Assembly (NCBI GenBank): GCA_039105265.1
Contig: JAPFFF010000005.1
Location: forward strand, 124,001-188,000
Origin: Tritrichomonas musculus
Taxonomy: Eukaryota; Parabasalia; Tritrichomonadida; Tritrichomonadidae
DNA length: 64,000 nucleotides
Reading direction: 5' to 3'
The notes under the pieces are model-generated. The model was not told the origin of the DNA. It searched no databases and worked only from the letters and a program-made list of their open reading frames with translations. The position numbers and the translations under genes were made by a program. Below are positions 61,301 through 64,000 of the stretch, one piece after another. How positions within the stretch are numbered: position 1 is the stretch's first letter; every line of letters starts with the position of its first letter.

Positions 61301-61866
61301 ATTCACATCACATCACAACCGACAACAGCTCAAATTTGAATGACCTTTCATTGATTGACGAAATGAGCAGCAGCGACGGATTAACTTACTTGCTCAGCGA
61401 CCCTGGAACGAACAGCATAGAAGAGCCTGAAATACAGGAAGTTACAAAAAATGTTCAAACCGTTCCAACCGCTACATCAAAAAATCAAAACAAAAAAAAT
61501 AACGGAAATGATTGCGTACTTTTCGTTTTAGATGATTCACACGATTTTGGCGGAAATTCTAGTTCAAACAAAGTCCCATTCAGTCGCGCTAAAAGTACTT
61601 CTTTGATTAGCAGGGCACAGCTAGGAAATAAGGCATCTGGAAGCAATTATCATGGATGCCAAGAATCATCTCAGATTGAAAAATCATATCTACCCAAATT
61701 AAACCAAACCGGCCAGTACCAGACAGCAAAAATATCAGTGTCAAATACAAGTCAATCACTTAATACTAATACGTTCAATTCAAAATTTAATTGTAATCAG
61801 GTCAATTTTAAGGATTCTGCAAAAAGACCTTATATGCCTAAGAGATTCGCACCGTCAGGTCATTAA
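58393..61866 (+). CDS. Tubulin tyrosine ligase-like protein with a long Ser/Thr/Asn-rich tail
   Basis: 1157 residues from the ATG at 58393 (MNDLYPLDVTEGRILYGVIR); an open frame extends eight codons further but without an ATG. The TTL ATP-grasp domain covers about 30-350: WNDTIKDSDYFSSLHPWQ, KPDNGSLGQGI (about 120), AQEYTESCLVDDTKFDCRIY, GFDILIDRKYKPKLLEVNYR with PSL (about 280-300). Such enzymes add Glu, Gly or Tyr to tubulin tails; which amino acid cannot be told from this. The remaining 800 residues are low complexity, first Asn/Thr/Lys-rich, then Ser/Ala-rich with a marked GC rise (see next entry), with short repeated motifs such as FFLQLSDSCD, VSFLHLSDSSD and VLFVLDDSHD that look like linear binding motifs. 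No frame break. Confidence 0.88.
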   Translation: MNDLYPLDVTEGRILYGVIRTAIRAANYNYAPKNERAILVWNDTIKDSDYFSSLHPWQVVNRLPSVNIICRKAPFVRLIQRIQTHFPLLYDFLPRSFILPIQNSEFIQRVSRHEKKYIIKPDNGSLGQGITILDEKMSYNPVSHLSIAQEYTESCLVDDTKFDCRIYVLVTSIEDLQIYVYRGGVARFCSQKYGSNTIYSQITNTAVNRKNPGTTVEKITRMVPDVFEQLAKQGVNIDLLWEEIDKVAVFTILSVYNYLLQGVKKKCPSCGYSRCFQILGFDILIDRKYKPKLLEVNYRPSLERDTESEGKMKCEMLSEAMKIAAPLNEIQKRLSRSKINYNENGWKNFMRANPSLADVIEKQRKANLKDSHFIQAYPSNDPQQNEIYKEVIQKVETLPLTTESKYRLPALHASESTNEGTSNEKLPPINKDNRNTTINENKKTNDQSNHVNAVKSGDMFFLQLSDSCDNGEKGIFQKSNSGVFKIGNQQKSNLNINIVNTSNDSHPADKNNDQKTSTTSSSTNNSIKSESKTISNTNNISSKPSANNNKEAYTIENTKNIDANSSTKIENKTSTNVNNNSTKSFTSDNSSKANSNTTITNSIKPTNNIDNTANTTTNKITNGTSTNNSTNTALSTSNTTLTQSSSSTISSSASSAVKIISTSKPLNNANKATSTANNNSTNPSNANTSIPSNSSTNKITVIAPSNSAKTASGVAASSTTNKITSNASSISSRPSNSTSSANQISSMTAIYCIRPSDIAANSSASVPANGSTSRITAIAPSSSAKPSMTTYKATNGITAIHPSSSARTAAASHAQAPAKSSQISGSTAKCNSESASIATGDYYSAGSSPYSREISQPFEETVKTAATSASPGRSASRNSNASSSPSSVPISDPVKTATNPSSSPNPRASINSRNSGRAAAAEVSFLHLSDSSDASDPYTNKTVITDIKKPIPPSETSALFLNKINGIISNSHHITTDNSSNLNDLSLIDEMSSSDGLTYLLSDPGTNSIEEPEIQEVTKNVQTVPTATSKNQNKKNNGNDCVLFVLDDSHDFGGNSSSNKVPFSRAKSTSLISRAQLGNKASGSNYHGCQESSQIEKSYLPKLNQTGQYQTAKISVSNTSQSLNTNTFNSKFNCNQVNFKDSAKRPYMPKRFAPSGH
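60480..61260 (+). other. GC-rich island inside the TTLL tail
   Basis: Within an AT-rich gene, about 780 bases use many GC-ending codons (GCC, GCG, AGC, ATC) and encode Ser/Ala/Thr-rich repeats such as ITAIAPSSSAKP, ITVIAPSNSAKT and ITAIHPSSSART. Composition returns to normal on both sides without a frame break. It could be a recent repeat expansion or gene conversion from another source. Confidence 0.75.
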
Positions 61867-61869
61867 TTT

Positions 61870-61870
<1 letters not shown>

Positions 61871-61901
<31 letters not shown>
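61871..61901. repeat. A31 tract directly after the TTLL stop
   Basis: 31 A start four bases after the TAA. The tract is followed by CATATG, the same six bases that precede the A29 tract upstream of the gene; CATATG is a palindrome and could recur by chance. Confidence 0.7.
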
Positions 61902-61902
<1 letters not shown>

Positions 61903-62178
61903 ATATGTTTGTATTTTATAAATATAATTAGAATTTAGGCCTCATTTTTATTTAATTTTTGATCCTTTTGAAACTATAATACATAACTAAGTTTAATTAA
62001 CAGCAATGTTCATCGAAATATTAATATATTCAATCTAGAATCATTATTTTTTATTTTGCATTCAAAATTTTTGAGCTTTCAATTTTAAAATAATTTTCAG
62101 AAAATTTTGAATTACTTGACCAAACCACGATTAATTATTCATTCAATTTTTGAATGATTTAATTAATCTTCATTTTTA
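61902..62178. other. Spacer with initiator-like site
   Basis: 277 AT-rich bases. TTCATTTTTA at 62169-62178 fits the trichomonad initiator type and ends just before the ATG of the next gene. Confidence 0.5.
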
Positions 62179-63999
62179 ATGAAAATCATTACCGCGCTAA
62201 CTGGTTATACATATGACACGTATCCATTTATAATACTTGACATAAACAATGTACTATATCTTTTTAATTTACCTGATTGTTGCAGTAGAATTTTTTCTGA
62301 TTGTAATTACTCAATAAACAAGGCGCGTCACATTTTTTTAAGCAGCTGCACACTTGAAGATTCTGGAGGTTTTTTAGGTTCACTAATCGCTGTTCTCAAA
62401 CCATGGAAAAGAGAAGTAAAAATTACTTGTCCAGATAGTGTTAATGATCTTCTGAACAAAAACGACTTTTTCTCAAAACTCAAAAAGGAATATTTACCTC
62501 ATTTATCCAACGAAATCTATTCAGACGACTTAATTACCGTTTCTCCTGTTCCAACAGGAAAATCTCAGTCATATTCAATTCAATGCGCAGGAAGTCAAGG
62601 AAGATTCTTACCAGAAAAAGCAAAAGAATTGGGTATAAAACCAGGACCAAACTTTTCAAAGCTTAAATCAGGCGAAACGTTGTACAACGACAAAGGAGAA
62701 CCTGTTACACTTGCTGATTGCATTAGCGAGCCAATCAAAGGTGAATCTATATTAATAATTGACATAACAAGTGAAGAAGATATCGAAACAGTACCACCAA
62801 ATGATAAATTGAATGAGTATGATGTTATTGTTCATTTAACACCAATAAGAATTGTCAACAATAAAGAATACCTTAATAAATTTCCACAAAATGATCGAAT
62901 TAAACATGTTTGCTTTGGTTTCAGTGGCAGAATATCATATAAAACTGTATCAGCTCTGTATCAAGAATTTGTCGATCGATCAGAGAATATGCTTAATCCA
63001 ATATCAACATGCGAGACATCTACTGATTTTCCTCCAAATTTCGTCAATTTATCGACTGGCGATTCATTCATTTTCAGTCCTATTCAAAAAGTTTCAATAA
63101 ATCGAGACGAAGACTATTTAAAAATTCAAAGGCATTCAAATTATAATTGTCCACTTCCTACCTTTCAATCATTTGCAATAACTTTTCTTGGAACTGGCTC
63201 AGCTACTCCGACACGATGCCGCGGTGATCCCGGTATTTTAATCCACACAAAAAGCGGCTTTATAGCCGTTGACATTGGAGAAGGTTATGTTGAACAACTG
63301 TATAGAAAATATGGGCATGATAATGCCAAATATGTTCTCAAAAACTTGAAGCTAATTTTCTTAAGCCATAATCATTGTGATCATAGTTTTGGCTTACATT
63401 CAATTTTGAGAGCAAGATCAAAGTGCTCTTCAGAAAAAGTTCAACTTTTTTGTGATTCACGAATTATGAGGGAAGTTCACTTTTTTGAATCACTTTATAA
63501 AGGCGAAAATCCATTTAATATTATTCATATTGACTCTGATGATGTTAAAAATAAAGAGTTCTTTTTGAATGATTCAATCAATATTAAAACTGTCGAAGTT
63601 TATCATTCAAGCAACTCAAAAGGATGCCAAATTACAATTGATGGAAAATGGAAACTTGCTTACAGTGGTGATAGGAAGGCATTAAGCGATGATCATTTTG
63701 TTGATGAGTTTCCTGGTCCTGATTTACTTATTCATGAGGCAACTTTCTTGTCTGAACTTGATAGTGAAATGGATGATTATGATCACTCAACAATGAATCA
63801 TGCAATCGATGTCCAAAAGAAAATGAATGCTAAATATATGGCACTTGTTCATTTTAGTCAAAGATATGATAAACAGTACATTCCTTGTCCTGCTGAAAAA
63901 GCGTTCGTTACATTTGATTATCTTTCATTTGCATTCGATGATATTGAAAATGTTTGTAAAATGGTGAAAAAAGTGAATAGAGAATGCTTGGAATATTAA
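62179..63999 (+). CDS. ELAC2: Long-form tRNase Z (ELAC2-like)
   Basis: 606 residues from ATG to TAA, complete within the window. The N-terminal half is the degenerate metallo-beta-lactamase half (FLSSCTLEDSGGFLGSLIAV). The C-terminal half is catalytic: FLGTGSATPTRCRG (about 335-350), the zinc motif LSHNHCDHSFG (about 395), YSGDRKALSD (about 495), IHEATFLSEL, and the closing histidine in ALVHFSQRY. The enzyme removes the 3' trailer from precursor tRNAs in the nucleus, and in other eukaryotes also in mitochondria. Length is shorter than human ELAC2 (826) but has both halves. Intact. Confidence 0.93.
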   Translation: MKIITALTGYTYDTYPFIILDINNVLYLFNLPDCCSRIFSDCNYSINKARHIFLSSCTLEDSGGFLGSLIAVLKPWKREVKITCPDSVNDLLNKNDFFSKLKKEYLPHLSNEIYSDDLITVSPVPTGKSQSYSIQCAGSQGRFLPEKAKELGIKPGPNFSKLKSGETLYNDKGEPVTLADCISEPIKGESILIIDITSEEDIETVPPNDKLNEYDVIVHLTPIRIVNNKEYLNKFPQNDRIKHVCFGFSGRISYKTVSALYQEFVDRSENMLNPISTCETSTDFPPNFVNLSTGDSFIFSPIQKVSINRDEDYLKIQRHSNYNCPLPTFQSFAITFLGTGSATPTRCRGDPGILIHTKSGFIAVDIGEGYVEQLYRKYGHDNAKYVLKNLKLIFLSHNHCDHSFGLHSILRARSKCSSEKVQLFCDSRIMREVHFFESLYKGENPFNIIHIDSDDVKNKEFFLNDSINIKTVEVYHSSNSKGCQITIDGKWKLAYSGDRKALSDDHFVDEFPGPDLLIHEATFLSELDSEMDDYDHSTMNHAIDVQKKMNAKYMALVHFSQRYDKQYIPCPAEKAFVTFDYLSFAFDDIENVCKMVKKVNRECLEY

Positions 64000-64000
64000 T

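Overview
The window looks like a parabasalid flagellate genome, most likely Tritrichomonas or a close relative (inference). The evidence is that the intergenic DNA is extremely AT-rich, the host genes have no visible introns, coding and flanking DNA are close together, and the families are ones expanded in trichomonads: kinases carrying Sel1 repeats, DUF3447-type ankyrin proteins, Maverick/Polinton elements and a mariner-like element. Several intact host genes have a TCA-type initiator-like triplet 2-13 bases before the ATG, which fits the short 5' leaders known in Trichomonas.

The left 36 kb is accessory DNA. From 1 to about 12,000 lies part of one Maverick-like element, interrupted by a complete-looking 9.77 kb Polinton (549-10314). 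The inner element has 537 bp terminal inverted repeats and a 5 bp target duplication. It encodes an integrase, a 1965-residue protein-primed-type DNA polymerase B with extra OTU-like, HNH and primase-like parts, and two small unknown proteins; no capsid or packaging ATPase is recognisable. A 649 bp fold-back (11759-12407) then leads into a second, different element remnant (about 12119-17037) with an HNH endonuclease, two small genes, about 2 kb of satellite arrays and a possible replication-initiator gene. Another fragment of the outer element family lies at 22256-23154.

From 17 to 36 kb are decayed host genes: a helical-repeat gene cut by a mariner-like transposon, a kinase-Sel1 gene carrying a 1395 bp hAT element (8 bp duplication) and a 594 bp TA-flanked element, a kinase fragment, and an ankyrin gene split over three frames. 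Nearly all the frame changes fall in homopolymer runs.

From 36.5 to 64 kb the DNA is a conventional gene-dense host segment with open frames on both strands: a degenerate kinase-like protein, a LisH-type protein, a protein with several ubiquitin-like folds, a TPR protein, MND1, a coiled-coil cytoskeletal-type protein, a UBE3A-type AZUL-HECT ubiquitin ligase, a tail-anchored coiled-coil protein, a GSK3-like kinase, a multi-pass membrane protein, a tubulin tyrosine ligase-like protein with a huge Ser/Asn/Thr-rich tail, and a long-form tRNase Z. The genes do not form one pathway. Several (LisH, TPR, TTLL, coiled-coil) would fit the flagellar cytoskeleton, but that is inference. No rRNA, tRNA or CRISPR array was seen.
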